From assembly GCA_002300355.1 (NCBI GenBank), contig NSGV01000002.1, forward strand, positions 1,426,001 to 1,490,000: a stretch of DNA of 64,000 bases, given 5' to 3'. Source of the stretch: Streptomyces sp. TLI_235. Lineage in GTDB: Bacteria > Actinomycetota > Actinomycetes > Streptomycetales > Streptomycetaceae. Below the pieces are notes generated by a model. That model ran no database searches. It saw only the letters and a list, made by a program, of their open reading frames with translations, and was not told the DNA's origin. Position numbers and translations under genes: made by a program. Shown here one piece after another: positions 8,554 to 16,565 of the stretch. Numbering within the stretch: position 1 is the first letter of the stretch; each line of letters starts with the position of its first letter.

Positions 8554-9795
8554 ATGGCAGAGCGAGGCAAGCAGACGGTCCGCGACCTGCGGCGAGGCAG
8601 CAGATCGACCCTTTTGCAACGGTTGTATTTCGAAGGGCCGCTCAGCAGACAGGAGTTGGGACAGATCAGCGGACTGAGCGCCGGCTCGGTCAGCAACGTG
8701 GTCGGCGAACTGCTGGCGGACGGGCTGGTCGAGGAGTGCGGCTCGGTCGAGTCGGACGGCGGCCGGCCCCGGATCCTGCTCCAGGTGCCGCCCGGCCGGG
8801 CCCACCTGGTCGGCGTGGACGTCGGGGAGACGCAGGTCAGGGTGGCCCTCTTCGACCTGGGGCTCACCGAGCTCGCCGCCAGCGACCACCCGCTCTCGGA
8901 CTGCGGGCACGACTTCGACCACGTGGTCGAGCTGATCCTCACCGGCCTCGCCGAGGTGCTGCGCACCACCGGCACCGACCCGGGCACCGTGCTGGGCGTG
9001 GGCGTCGGCGTGCCCGGCATCGTCGAGCAGGGCGAGCCCGGGACGGACGGCCAGGGCATCGTGGTGCACAGCCAGACCGTGGACTGGGACGCAGTGCCGC
9101 TCGGCCGGATGCTGCGGGCCGGCACCGACCTGCCGCTCTACGTGGACAACGGCGCCAAGACGCTCGGCCAGGCCGAGATGTGGTTCGGCGCGGGCCGCGG
9201 CGCCCGGCACGCGGTGGTCGCACTGTTCGGCTCCGGCGTCGGCGCCTGCGTGATCGCCGAGGGCGCCCGCTTCCGCGGCGCCACCAGCAGCGCCGGCGAG
9301 TGGGGCCACACCAAGGTGCACGTGGGCGGGCGGCTCTGCCGCTGCGGCTCGCGCGGCTGCCTGGAGGCCTACGTCGGCGCGGAGGCCCTGGTCGAGCGGT
9401 GGGGCCGGGCACCCGAGGGGTCCAGCGAGAAGGCCGGGCTGGCCGCCCTGCTGGCCGCCGCCGAGGCCGGCGAGGAGGACGCCGTCGCCCTGCTCGCCGA
9501 GGCCGCCGAGTACTTCGGCGCGGCGATCGCCGACCTGATCAACCTGTTCAACCCGGAGCGGATCGTGATCGGCGGCTGGGCCGGGCTGATGCTCGGGCCG
9601 CGCCTGCTGCCCGCGATCCGGGACGCCGCCACCGCGTACGCGCTGCGCTTCCCCCGGGCGCAGACCTCGATCGACCTCGGCCGGCTCGGGCCGGACGCCG
9701 TCACCGTCGGCGCGGCCACCCTGCCGCTCTGGCACTTCCTGCAGTCCGGCGGCGAGCTGCCCGCCCGGATGGCCGCCGCGGCCGCCGCGGGCTGA
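8554..9795 (+). CDS. ROK-family transcriptional repressor (NagC/XylR type)
   Basis: 413 residues. The N-terminal winged helix (about 18-65, with LSRQELGQISGLSAGSVSNV) is followed by a ROK sugar-kinase-like domain with GVDVGETQVRVALFDL. The zinc motif CRCGSRGC is followed by LEAYVG near residue 265. AGGAGGGAG lies 5 nt before the ATG. It is divergent from the sugar-binding protein operon, with a dyad between them, so it probably represses that operon until an inducing sugar binds. A hairpin follows the stop. Confidence 0.92.
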   Translation: MAERGKQTVRDLRRGSRSTLLQRLYFEGPLSRQELGQISGLSAGSVSNVVGELLADGLVEECGSVESDGGRPRILLQVPPGRAHLVGVDVGETQVRVALFDLGLTELAASDHPLSDCGHDFDHVVELILTGLAEVLRTTGTDPGTVLGVGVGVPGIVEQGEPGTDGQGIVVHSQTVDWDAVPLGRMLRAGTDLPLYVDNGAKTLGQAEMWFGAGRGARHAVVALFGSGVGACVIAEGARFRGATSSAGEWGHTKVHVGGRLCRCGSRGCLEAYVGAEALVERWGRAPEGSSEKAGLAALLAAAEAGEEDAVALLAEAAEYFGAAIADLINLFNPERIVIGGWAGLMLGPRLLPAIRDAATAYALRFPRAQTSIDLGRLGPDAVTVGAATLPLWHFLQSGGELPARMAAAAAAG

Positions 9796-9818
9796 CCGGC
9801 CCCTGCCGGACCCACCCC

Positions 9819-9849
9819 GCGGCCGGGGTTGCCCACACAACCCGGCCGC
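9819..9849 (+). terminator. Hairpin after the ROK gene
   Basis: GCGGCCGGGGTT (9819-9830) pairs with AACCCGGCCGC (9839-9849) with one bulged G and an 8-nt loop. A second weaker stem (9870-9877 with 9892-9899) follows. There is no U tract, as is usual in streptomycetes. Confidence 0.6.
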
Positions 9850-9954
9850 ACCCCTCGCGACCTGCGCGAACCCGCCGTCCACTGCGCCTGGCGGCGGGTC
9901 AAAGGCCGCTCCGCGCAGCCCGGTTGATCCGTATCGGAACTCCCGTCCGAGGAC

Positions 9955-10004
9955 TTGACACCCGAGATCGCAGCCCCACAGACTCCCTCCGGGGAGCGCT
10001 CTCT
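9955..10004 (+). promoter_or_regulatory. Promoter with GAGCGCTC operator for the F5/8-C protein
   Basis: TTGACA (9955-9960), an 18-nt spacer and CAGACT (9979-9984) predict a start near 9991. The palindromic word GGGGAGCGCTCTCT (9991-10004) sits at that start. The same word family occurs upstream of the LacI, GH16, GH81 and second ABC genes. Apart from the two hairpins and this promoter, I see nothing else in the 361-bp gap 9796-10156. Confidence 0.6.
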
Positions 10005-10156
10005 CGGCTCAGCCGCAACGACCGGCACCGCCCCGCCCGCAGTTCTCCGGCGCCCCTGCGCCGCGCCGGCCCACCAGTCGCGGGCCGGTCCCCCTGCCGA
10101 CGTCCGACGTCCGCGCCCCCACACCCCCCCGCCCACCCCCACCGCAGGAGAAGCCC

Positions 10157-12745
10157 GTGAGGCTCACTTCAGCACGCCCCGGCGCCCGAGCCGGCCGCCG
10201 CGGCTCCGCCGCCCTGCTCGGCATGGCCCTGCTCTCGGGCGCCGTCCTGGCGCTCCCCGGCAGCGCCGCCCACGCCGCCGACACCCTGATCTCGCAGGGC
10301 CGGACGGTCACCGCCTCGTCCGTGGAGAACGGCGGCACCCCGGCCACCTACGCGGTCGACGGCAACACCGGGACCCGCTGGTCCTCGGCCGCCACCGACC
10401 AGCAGTGGATCCAGATCGACCTGGGCGCCTCGGCGACCATCAGCAAGGTCGTGCTCCAGTGGGAGGCCGCCTACGGCAAGGCCTACCAGATCCAGACCTC
10501 GAACGACGGCGTCACCTGGACGACCGTCCACTCCACCACCACCGGCGCCGGCGGCAACGAGACCCTGAACGTCTCCGGCACCGGCCGCTACGTGCGGATG
10601 AACGGCGTCACCCGGGCCACCGGCTACGGCTACTCGCTCTGGGAGTTCCAGGTCTACGGCTCGTTCGGCGGCACCACCCCGGACACCTGCGCCACCGCCA
10701 ACGCCGCCCAGGGCAAGGCGGTCACCGCGTCCAGCACCGAGAACGCCGGCACCCCCGCCTCGGCCGCCGTCGACGGCAACACCGGCACCCGCTGGTCCTC
10801 CGCCGCGGCCGACCCGCAGTGGCTGCAGGTCGACCTCGGCTCGGTGCAGCAGATCTGCCAGGTCCAGCTGAACTGGGAGGCCGCGTACGGCAAGGCCTAC
10901 CAGATCCAGACCTCGAACGACGGCACCACCTGGACGACCGTCCACTCCACCACCACCGGCGCCGGCGGCAACGAGACCCTGAACGTCAGCGGCTCCGGCC
11001 GGTACGTGCGGGTCTACGGCACCCAGCGCGGCACCGCCTGGGGCTACTCGCTCTGGGAGTTCGCGGTGCACACCGGCGGCGGCAGCACCGTCCCGCCGGT
11101 CCAGGGCGGCGGCGACCTCGGCCCGAACGTGCTGGTCTTCGACCCGTCCACGCCGAACATCCAGGCCAAGGTCGACCAGGTCTTCGCACAGCAGGAGTCC
11201 AACCAGTTCGGCAGCGAGCGGTACGCGCTGCTGTTCAAGCCCGGCACGTACAGCAACATCAACGCCCAGATCGGCTTCTACACCTCGATCGCGGGCCTGG
11301 GCCTCAACCCGGACGACACCACCCTCAACGGCGACGTCACCGTCGACGCCGGCTGGTTCAACGGCAACGCCACCCAGAACTTCTGGCGCTCCGCGGAGAA
11401 CCTGCACCTCAAGCCGGTCAGCGGCACCGACCGCTGGGCCGTCTCGCAGGCCGCGCCGTTCCGCCGGATGCACGTCGAGGGCGGCCTCAACCTCGCCCCC
11501 GACGGCTACGGCTGGGCCTCCGGCGGCTACATCGCCGACTCGAAGATCGACGGCCAGGTCGGCAACTACTCGCAGCAGCAGTGGTACACCCGCGACAGCT
11601 CGATCGGCGGCTTCTCCAACGGCGTCTGGAACCAGACCTTCTCCGGCGTCCAGGGCGCCCCCGCCCAGGGCTTCCCGAACCCGCCGTACACCACGCTGGA
11701 CACCACCCCGGTCTCGCAGGAGAAGCCGTTCCTCTACCTGGACGGCAACGACTACAAGGTCTTCGTCCCGGCGAGGCGCACCAACGCCCGCGGCACCTCC
11801 TGGGGCAACGGCGCGCCGCAGGGCGCCTCGCTGCCGCTGAGCCAGTTCTACGTGGTCAAGCCGGGCGCCACCGCGGCCACCATCAACCAGGCGCTCGCCC
11901 AGGGCCTCAACCTGCTCTTCACCCCGGGCGTGTACCACGTCGACCAGACCATCGACGTCACCCGCCCGGACACCGTGGTGCTCGGCCTCGGCCTCGCCAC
12001 CGTCGTCCCGGACAACGGCGTGACCGCGATGAAGGTCGCCGACGTGGACGGCGTCAAGGTCTCCGGCCTGCTGCTGGACGCCGGCACCGTCAACTCCCCC
12101 GCCCTGCTGCAGGTCGGCGACGCCGGACCGGGCGCGTCCCACGCGGCCGACCCGGTCGTCATCCAGGACGTCTTCGTCCGGGTCGGCGGCGCGGGCGCCG
12201 GCAAGGCCACCAACGGCATGGTGATCAACAGCAACAACACGGTCGTCGACCACACCTGGATCTGGCGCGCCGACCACGGCGCCGGCGTCGGCTGGGAGAC
12301 CAACCGCTCCGACTACGGCTTCGTCGTCGGCGGCAACGACGTCCTCGCCACCGGCCTGTTCGTCGAGCACTTCAACAAGTACGACCTCTGGTGGAAGGGC
12401 AACGGCGGCCGCACGATCTTCTTCCAGAACGAGAAGGCGTACGACGCGCCCAACCAGGCCGCCATCCAGAACGGGAACACCCGGGGCTTCGCGGCCTACA
12501 AGGTCGACGACTCGGTCAACACCCACGAGGGCTGGGGCCTGGGCAGCTACTGCTACTTCAACGTGGACCCGACCATCGTCATGGACCACGGCTTCGAGGT
12601 GCCGAACAAGTCGGGCGTCAAGCTGCACGACGTCCTGGTCAACTCGCTCGGCGGCAACGGCCAGTTCGCCCACGTGGTGAACGACACCGGCGCCCCGACC
12701 TCGGGCACCTCCACCACCCCGTCCAACGTCGTCTCCTACCCGTGA
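10157..12745 (+). CDS. Secreted protein with two F5/8 type C domains and a right-handed beta-helix
   Basis: 862 residues. GTG start with AGGAGA 6 nt upstream. A signal peptide ends AAHA-AD near residue 41. Two F5/8-C (discoidin, CBM32-like) domains lie at about 43-172 and 180-311, each with AVDGNTGTRWSSAA and YSLWEF. A C-terminal beta-helix part begins with RYALLFKPGTYSNI and contains YTSIAGLGLNPDDTTLNG, LFTPGVYHVDQTIDV and a series of MVINSNNTVVDH-like turns. Paired beta-helices preceded by FKPGTY-type motifs recall GH55 exo-beta-1,3-glucanases, and some databases label relatives adenylyl cyclase, which I do not support. The operator at 9991 links it to the beta-1,3-glucan regulon. A carbohydrate-active role is inferred and the catalytic residue is not identified. 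Confidence 0.8.
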   Translation: MRLTSARPGARAGRRGSAALLGMALLSGAVLALPGSAAHAADTLISQGRTVTASSVENGGTPATYAVDGNTGTRWSSAATDQQWIQIDLGASATISKVVLQWEAAYGKAYQIQTSNDGVTWTTVHSTTTGAGGNETLNVSGTGRYVRMNGVTRATGYGYSLWEFQVYGSFGGTTPDTCATANAAQGKAVTASSTENAGTPASAAVDGNTGTRWSSAAADPQWLQVDLGSVQQICQVQLNWEAAYGKAYQIQTSNDGTTWTTVHSTTTGAGGNETLNVSGSGRYVRVYGTQRGTAWGYSLWEFAVHTGGGSTVPPVQGGGDLGPNVLVFDPSTPNIQAKVDQVFAQQESNQFGSERYALLFKPGTYSNINAQIGFYTSIAGLGLNPDDTTLNGDVTVDAGWFNGNATQNFWRSAENLHLKPVSGTDRWAVSQAAPFRRMHVEGGLNLAPDGYGWASGGYIADSKIDGQVGNYSQQQWYTRDSSIGGFSNGVWNQTFSGVQGAPAQGFPNPPYTTLDTTPVSQEKPFLYLDGNDYKVFVPARRTNARGTSWGNGAPQGASLPLSQFYVVKPGATAATINQALAQGLNLLFTPGVYHVDQTIDVTRPDTVVLGLGLATVVPDNGVTAMKVADVDGVKVSGLLLDAGTVNSPALLQVGDAGPGASHAADPVVIQDVFVRVGGAGAGKATNGMVINSNNTVVDHTWIWRADHGAGVGWETNRSDYGFVVGGNDVLATGLFVEHFNKYDLWWKGNGGRTIFFQNEKAYDAPNQAAIQNGNTRGFAAYKVDDSVNTHEGWGLGSYCYFNVDPTIVMDHGFEVPNKSGVKLHDVLVNSLGGNGQFAHVVNDTGAPTSGTSTTPSNVVSYP
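10472..10986 (+). repeat. Duplicated F5/8-C coding segments (direct repeat, offset 414 bp)
   Basis: Positions 10472-10572 and 10886-10986 (101 bp each) differ only at two bases, in the GTC/ACC codon at 10511-10513 and 10925-10927. The rest of the two domains differs more, which suggests local gene conversion or a recent duplication. Confidence 0.85.
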
Positions 12746-12782
12746 CGGGCCGCACCCCCACCATCTGACGGCACGTCACACG

Positions 12783-12818
12783 GCGGCCGCCGCACCGGGA
12801 CACCGGTGCGGCGGCCGC
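12783..12818. terminator. Bidirectional terminator hairpin
   Basis: GCGGCCGCCGCACCGG (12783-12798) and its perfect complement (12803-12818) form a 16-bp stem with a GACA loop between two convergent genes. Confidence 0.85.
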
Positions 12819-12827
12819 GCCGCGGGT

Positions 12828-15056
12828 TCAGGCCTCGTCGCCCTCCGGGTTGATGTGCGGCAGGATCCTGTCCAGCCAGCGGGGCGTCCACCAGGCGTGC
12901 GGGCCGAGCAGCGTGAGCACCGCCGGCACCATCAGCAGCCGGACGACGGTGGCGTCGATCAGCACGCTGACCGCGAGGCCCAGGCCCAGCATCTTGACCA
13001 CGATGTTGTCGCTCAGGATGAACGCCGCGAAGACGCTCACCATGATCAGCGCCGCACAGGTGATCACCCGGGCGGTGATCTCCAGCGCGTGCGCCACACT
13101 GCCCTTGGCGTCACCGGTGCGCGTCCAGTTCTCGTGCACCCGGGAGAGCAGGAAGACCTCGTAGTCCATGCTCAGGCCGAAGACGATGGCGAACATCATC
13201 ATCGGCACGTAGCTCTCGATCGGCACCGTCCCCGACACCCCGAGCGCCGGGCCGCCCCAGCCCCACTGGAAGACCGCCACCACCACGCCGTACGAGGCGG
13301 CGATCGACAGCAGGTTCAGCACCGCCGCCTTGACCGCCACCAGCAGGCCGCGGAAGACCGCCAGGATGATCAGGAAGGCCAGGCCGACCACCACCGCGAT
13401 GATCGCCAGCAGCCGGCTGGCGACGATGTCGCGGAAGTCCACCTGGGCGGCGGTCGTGCCGGTCACGTAGGTGACCGCCGGGGTGTTCTCCACGGCCTGC
13501 GGCAGCACGGTGTCCTGCAGGCTGTTGACCAGCTCGGTGGTCTGCTCGTCCTGCGGTTGCTGGGCCGGGATCACCGTGGAGGTGAGCACGTCGTTGTCGC
13601 TGGACGGCTGGAACGGGCCGATGCTGGCGATGTTCGGGGTGTCGGCCAGCGCCTGCTGGACGGAGGTGACCACCGCCTGCTGGTTCGCGGCCGGCACCGT
13701 CGTCTGGTCGATCACCACCGTCAGCGGGCCGTTGGAGCCCGGGCCGAAGGCGTCCGACATCAGGTCGAAGGCCCGCTTGTCGGTGAAGGAGGGCGGGTCG
13801 GCGCCGTCGTCGATGTGCCCGAGCTGGATGGAGAACAGCGGGATCGCCAGCACGCACACCACGACCACGCCGGAGATCAGGAACCGCCACGGGTGGCGCT
13901 CCACCCGCTGCGCGTAGCGGTGCCAGGTGCCGGTCACCTCCTCGCCCGGCGCGGCGTTGGTCTCGGCGACGGGGGTGCGGACGTGCCAGCGGTCGATCGC
14001 CTTGCCGATGATGCCGAGCATCGCCGGCAGCAGGGTCAGCGCGCCGGCCACCGCCGTCACCACGGTGACGCCGGCGGCCAGGCCCAGCTTGGAGATGAAG
14101 CTGACCCCGGAGACCGAGAGGCCGGCCAGCGCGATGATCACCGTGCAGCCGGAGACCAGCACCGCCCGGCCGGCGGTGGACGTCGCGTGCCCGGCGGAGG
14201 CCGCCGGGTCCGCGCCGTCCATCAGGCCCTGTCGGTAGCGGGTCAGCAGGAACAGCGCGTAGTCGATGCCGACGCCCAGGCCGATCATGGTGGCCAGGGT
14301 CGGCGAGACGGTCGCGAAGGTCGTCGCCGCGGCCAGCAGGCCGAGGCAGCCGAGACCGACGATCACCGCGATCAGCGCGTTGATCAGCGGCAGGCCGGCC
14401 GCGATCACACTGCCGAAGCCGATCAGCAGCACCACGATCGCGACGGCGAAACCGATCGCCTCGCTGCTGCGGTCGTCCGCCTTCGGCCGGGCCGCCTCAC
14501 CCAGCGGCCCGCCGTACTCCACCTGCACCCCGGCCTGGCGCAGCGGGGCGACCGCGTTGTCCACCTGGGTCAGGTAGTCGCTGCCGTAAGTGCTCGGGTT
14601 GGCGTCGGTCTTGAAGGTGATGAAGGCGGTCAGGCCGTCGGTGGAGAGCGGGCCGTTCGGGGTCTGGGTGGAGGGCTGGCCGGGCTGCGGCAGCGGGTTC
14701 TGCACCGACACCACGTGCGGCAGCTTCCCGAGGTTCCCGACCACCTGGTTGATCTGGTCCGAGAAGCCGGTGAGCGCCTGCGCGTCGTGCAGGACGATCT
14801 GCGAGCCGACGCCGCCCGCAGCCGGGTTGTGCGCCTTCAGCACGTCCAGGCCCTTCTGGGCCTGGCTGCTGGAGATGTTGAAGTCGTCCGAGAAGGTGCC
14901 GCCGACCGCCCGGTCCGCGACCTGGATGCCGGCCAGCGCGATCAGCCAGGCCACCAGCACCAGGATGCCGTGCCGGGCGCACCACGAGCCGAGCCGGTGC
15001 AGCACACCGGGGCGTCGGGCGGCCTCGGCGGTGGTGCTCGACGGCGGTGACAGCAT
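12828..15056 (-). CDS. MMPL-family (RND superfamily) membrane transporter
   Basis: 742 residues with about 12 transmembrane helices. It has two MMPL halves, each with a large extracytoplasmic loop. The proton-relay Asp-Tyr signatures are visible as GVGIDYALFLLTRYRQG in the first half and GLSMDYEVFLLSRVHENW in the second. Such pumps export lipids or hydrophobic natural products in actinomycetes, and the substrate here is unknown. The ATG at 15056 has GGGAGGG just upstream; the frame continues open further upstream but without membrane-like sequence. It stands alone, convergent with the F5/8-C gene and divergent from the esterase-fold gene. Confidence 0.93.
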   Translation of the reverse strand: MLSPPSSTTAEAARRPGVLHRLGSWCARHGILVLVAWLIALAGIQVADRAVGGTFSDDFNISSSQAQKGLDVLKAHNPAAGGVGSQIVLHDAQALTGFSDQINQVVGNLGKLPHVVSVQNPLPQPGQPSTQTPNGPLSTDGLTAFITFKTDANPSTYGSDYLTQVDNAVAPLRQAGVQVEYGGPLGEAARPKADDRSSEAIGFAVAIVVLLIGFGSVIAAGLPLINALIAVIVGLGCLGLLAAATTFATVSPTLATMIGLGVGIDYALFLLTRYRQGLMDGADPAASAGHATSTAGRAVLVSGCTVIIALAGLSVSGVSFISKLGLAAGVTVVTAVAGALTLLPAMLGIIGKAIDRWHVRTPVAETNAAPGEEVTGTWHRYAQRVERHPWRFLISGVVVVCVLAIPLFSIQLGHIDDGADPPSFTDKRAFDLMSDAFGPGSNGPLTVVIDQTTVPAANQQAVVTSVQQALADTPNIASIGPFQPSSDNDVLTSTVIPAQQPQDEQTTELVNSLQDTVLPQAVENTPAVTYVTGTTAAQVDFRDIVASRLLAIIAVVVGLAFLIILAVFRGLLVAVKAAVLNLLSIAASYGVVVAVFQWGWGGPALGVSGTVPIESYVPMMMFAIVFGLSMDYEVFLLSRVHENWTRTGDAKGSVAHALEITARVITCAALIMVSVFAAFILSDNIVVKMLGLGLAVSVLIDATVVRLLMVPAVLTLLGPHAWWTPRWLDRILPHINPEGDEA

Positions 15057-15319
15057 GCGCCCTCCCGGGGTCGGACAGGCCGGGTGTCCGGCGGTGCCTG
15101 GGGCGATCGGTTGACGGCCGGTCACGAGCGTAGGCAGCGGAACGCCCGCCACCGGGCCGACACACCGCCCCCGTCCCCCGGACGCCGGTGTGCCCGCGCC
15201 GCGCCGGAAGGTCGGCCGACGGATCGTCACGGCCTGGGCCGGACGGGCCGTCCGTGCACATTCTTGACACAGCCTGGGGGTGGTCTGAACGGTTTCTGAC
15301 AGTCCTCTACGATCAACGC

Positions 15320-16456
15320 GTGTTGAGCCTGACCGGACTGCCGCTGCGCGTCCTCGCCGTCCTTCTCGCCGTCGCCGCCTTCGGCGCCACCATGTGGCTC
15401 TGGCCGAAGCTCGCGGGCCGCGGCTGGAAGGCCTGGCTCGGCCGGCTCGGCGCCTTCTTCGGTGCCCAGCTCGCCGTGTTCGCGGCGATCGGGCTGATCG
15501 CCAACGCGTACTTCGGCTTCTACACGACCTGGGGCGACCTGCTCGGCACGGACGGCAAGCAGGGCACCGTCGTCGACCACGAGCCCGGCGACCGGGCCGT
15601 CTCGGTGCTCGGGCAGCAGAAGGTGTACTCCGCACAGGGTTCGGCGCAGGACCGCTCCGGGGTGATCGAGAAGGTCCGCATCCGCGGCCGGGCCTCCGGC
15701 CTCACCGCGACCCCCGCCTACGTCTACCTGCCGCCGCAGTACTTCCAGCCCGCCTACGCGCACAGCCGCTTCCCGATGGCACTGGTGCTCTCCGGCTACC
15801 CCGGCTCCGCGGAGAAGCTGATCTCGCTGCTGGAGTACCCGGACTCGACGCTGAAGGCGATCCAGGCCGGGCAGCTGCCGCCGACCGTCCTGGTGATGAT
15901 GCGGCCCACCCTGGCCGGCAACCGGGACACCGAGTGCATGGACGTCCCCGGCGGCCCCCAGGTGGAGACCTTCTTCACCGAGGACCTCCCGCACGCGCTG
16001 GGCGGCACCTACCGCATCCTGGACCGGCCCGACGCCCGGGCCGCCGTCGGCGACTCCACCGGCGGCTACTGCGCCCTCAAGTTCGCGCTGCGCAAGCCCG
16101 ACTCGTACCGCTCGGCGATCTCGCTCTCCGGCTACTACACCGCCCCGACCGACCCGACCACCGGCGACCTGTTCGGCGGCCGGCCCCGGCTGAAGCAGGA
16201 GAACGACCTGCTGTGGCGCCTGCGGACACTGCCCGCCCCGCCGGTCTCGCTGCTGCTCGCGACCAGCTACGACGAGCACAACTACGGCGCCACCCAGAAG
16301 ATGGTCGGCGCGTTCAAGGCGCCCACCCGGATGTCCACCATCACCCTCGACACCGGCGGCCACAACTTCCGCACCTGGACGCGGGAGATCCCGCCCGCAC
16401 TGGAGTGGCTCGGCCACCGCCTGGCGCCGCCCGCCCCTGCCGCCGCGGCCGGCTGA
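15320..16456 (+). CDS. Membrane-anchored alpha/beta-hydrolase (esterase D / mycolyltransferase fold)
   Basis: About 378 residues. Two hydrophobic segments at the N-terminus (LPLRVLAVLLAVAAFGATMW and LGAFFGAQLAVFAAIGLIAN) precede an extracytoplasmic hydrolase domain. The nucleophile elbow is GDSTGGYCALKF, and a late GGHNFRTW supplies the catalytic His. The pattern matches the esterase D/antigen-85-like PF00756 family, acting outside the membrane on an unknown ester. Start: GTG at 15320, with no ribosome site. A TACGAT box (15308-15313) ends 6 nt before it, so a leaderless transcript is likely. Confidence 0.82.
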   Translation: MLSLTGLPLRVLAVLLAVAAFGATMWLWPKLAGRGWKAWLGRLGAFFGAQLAVFAAIGLIANAYFGFYTTWGDLLGTDGKQGTVVDHEPGDRAVSVLGQQKVYSAQGSAQDRSGVIEKVRIRGRASGLTATPAYVYLPPQYFQPAYAHSRFPMALVLSGYPGSAEKLISLLEYPDSTLKAIQAGQLPPTVLVMMRPTLAGNRDTECMDVPGGPQVETFFTEDLPHALGGTYRILDRPDARAAVGDSTGGYCALKFALRKPDSYRSAISLSGYYTAPTDPTTGDLFGGRPRLKQENDLLWRLRTLPAPPVSLLLATSYDEHNYGATQKMVGAFKAPTRMSTITLDTGGHNFRTWTREIPPALEWLGHRLAPPAPAAAAG

Positions 16457-16512
16457 CGGCCCGGCGGTCTGCGCGCGGGGCCGCCCGGCGGGCCGGAAGA
16501 AGATCACACCGG

Positions 16513-16541
16513 GCTCATAGGCCGCTCTCATCAAGCTCTCA
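16513..16541 (+). promoter_or_regulatory. Three 11-bp-spaced GCTC repeats (OmpR/PhoB-type response-regulator site)
   Basis: GCTCATA (16513-16519), GCTCTCA (16524-16530) and GCTCTCA (16535-16541) are direct repeats separated by 4 nt, an 11-bp period. This heptamer-plus-4 layout is how OmpR/PhoB-family regulators bind. The site lies 25-53 bp upstream of the GT39 start. No two-component pair is encoded in the window. Confidence 0.6.
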
Positions 16542-16565
16542 GTCGGCGCGGCCAGCGTATCTCCC

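Noticed and set aside
10169..12673. An 834-codon frame opposite the F5/8-C gene
   Set aside because: Val/Gly/Ala/Asp-rich antisense shadow; the plus strand has a signal peptide and recognisable domains.
10157..12745. Adenylyl cyclase
   Set aside because: Some databases use this name for relatives, but no cyclase motif is visible; the domains are lectin-like and beta-helical.
12855..15050. A very long open frame opposite the MMPL gene
   Set aside because: It is a shadow of high GC3 coding on the other strand: the product is His/Arg/Asp-rich low complexity, while the minus strand has a clear membrane protein.
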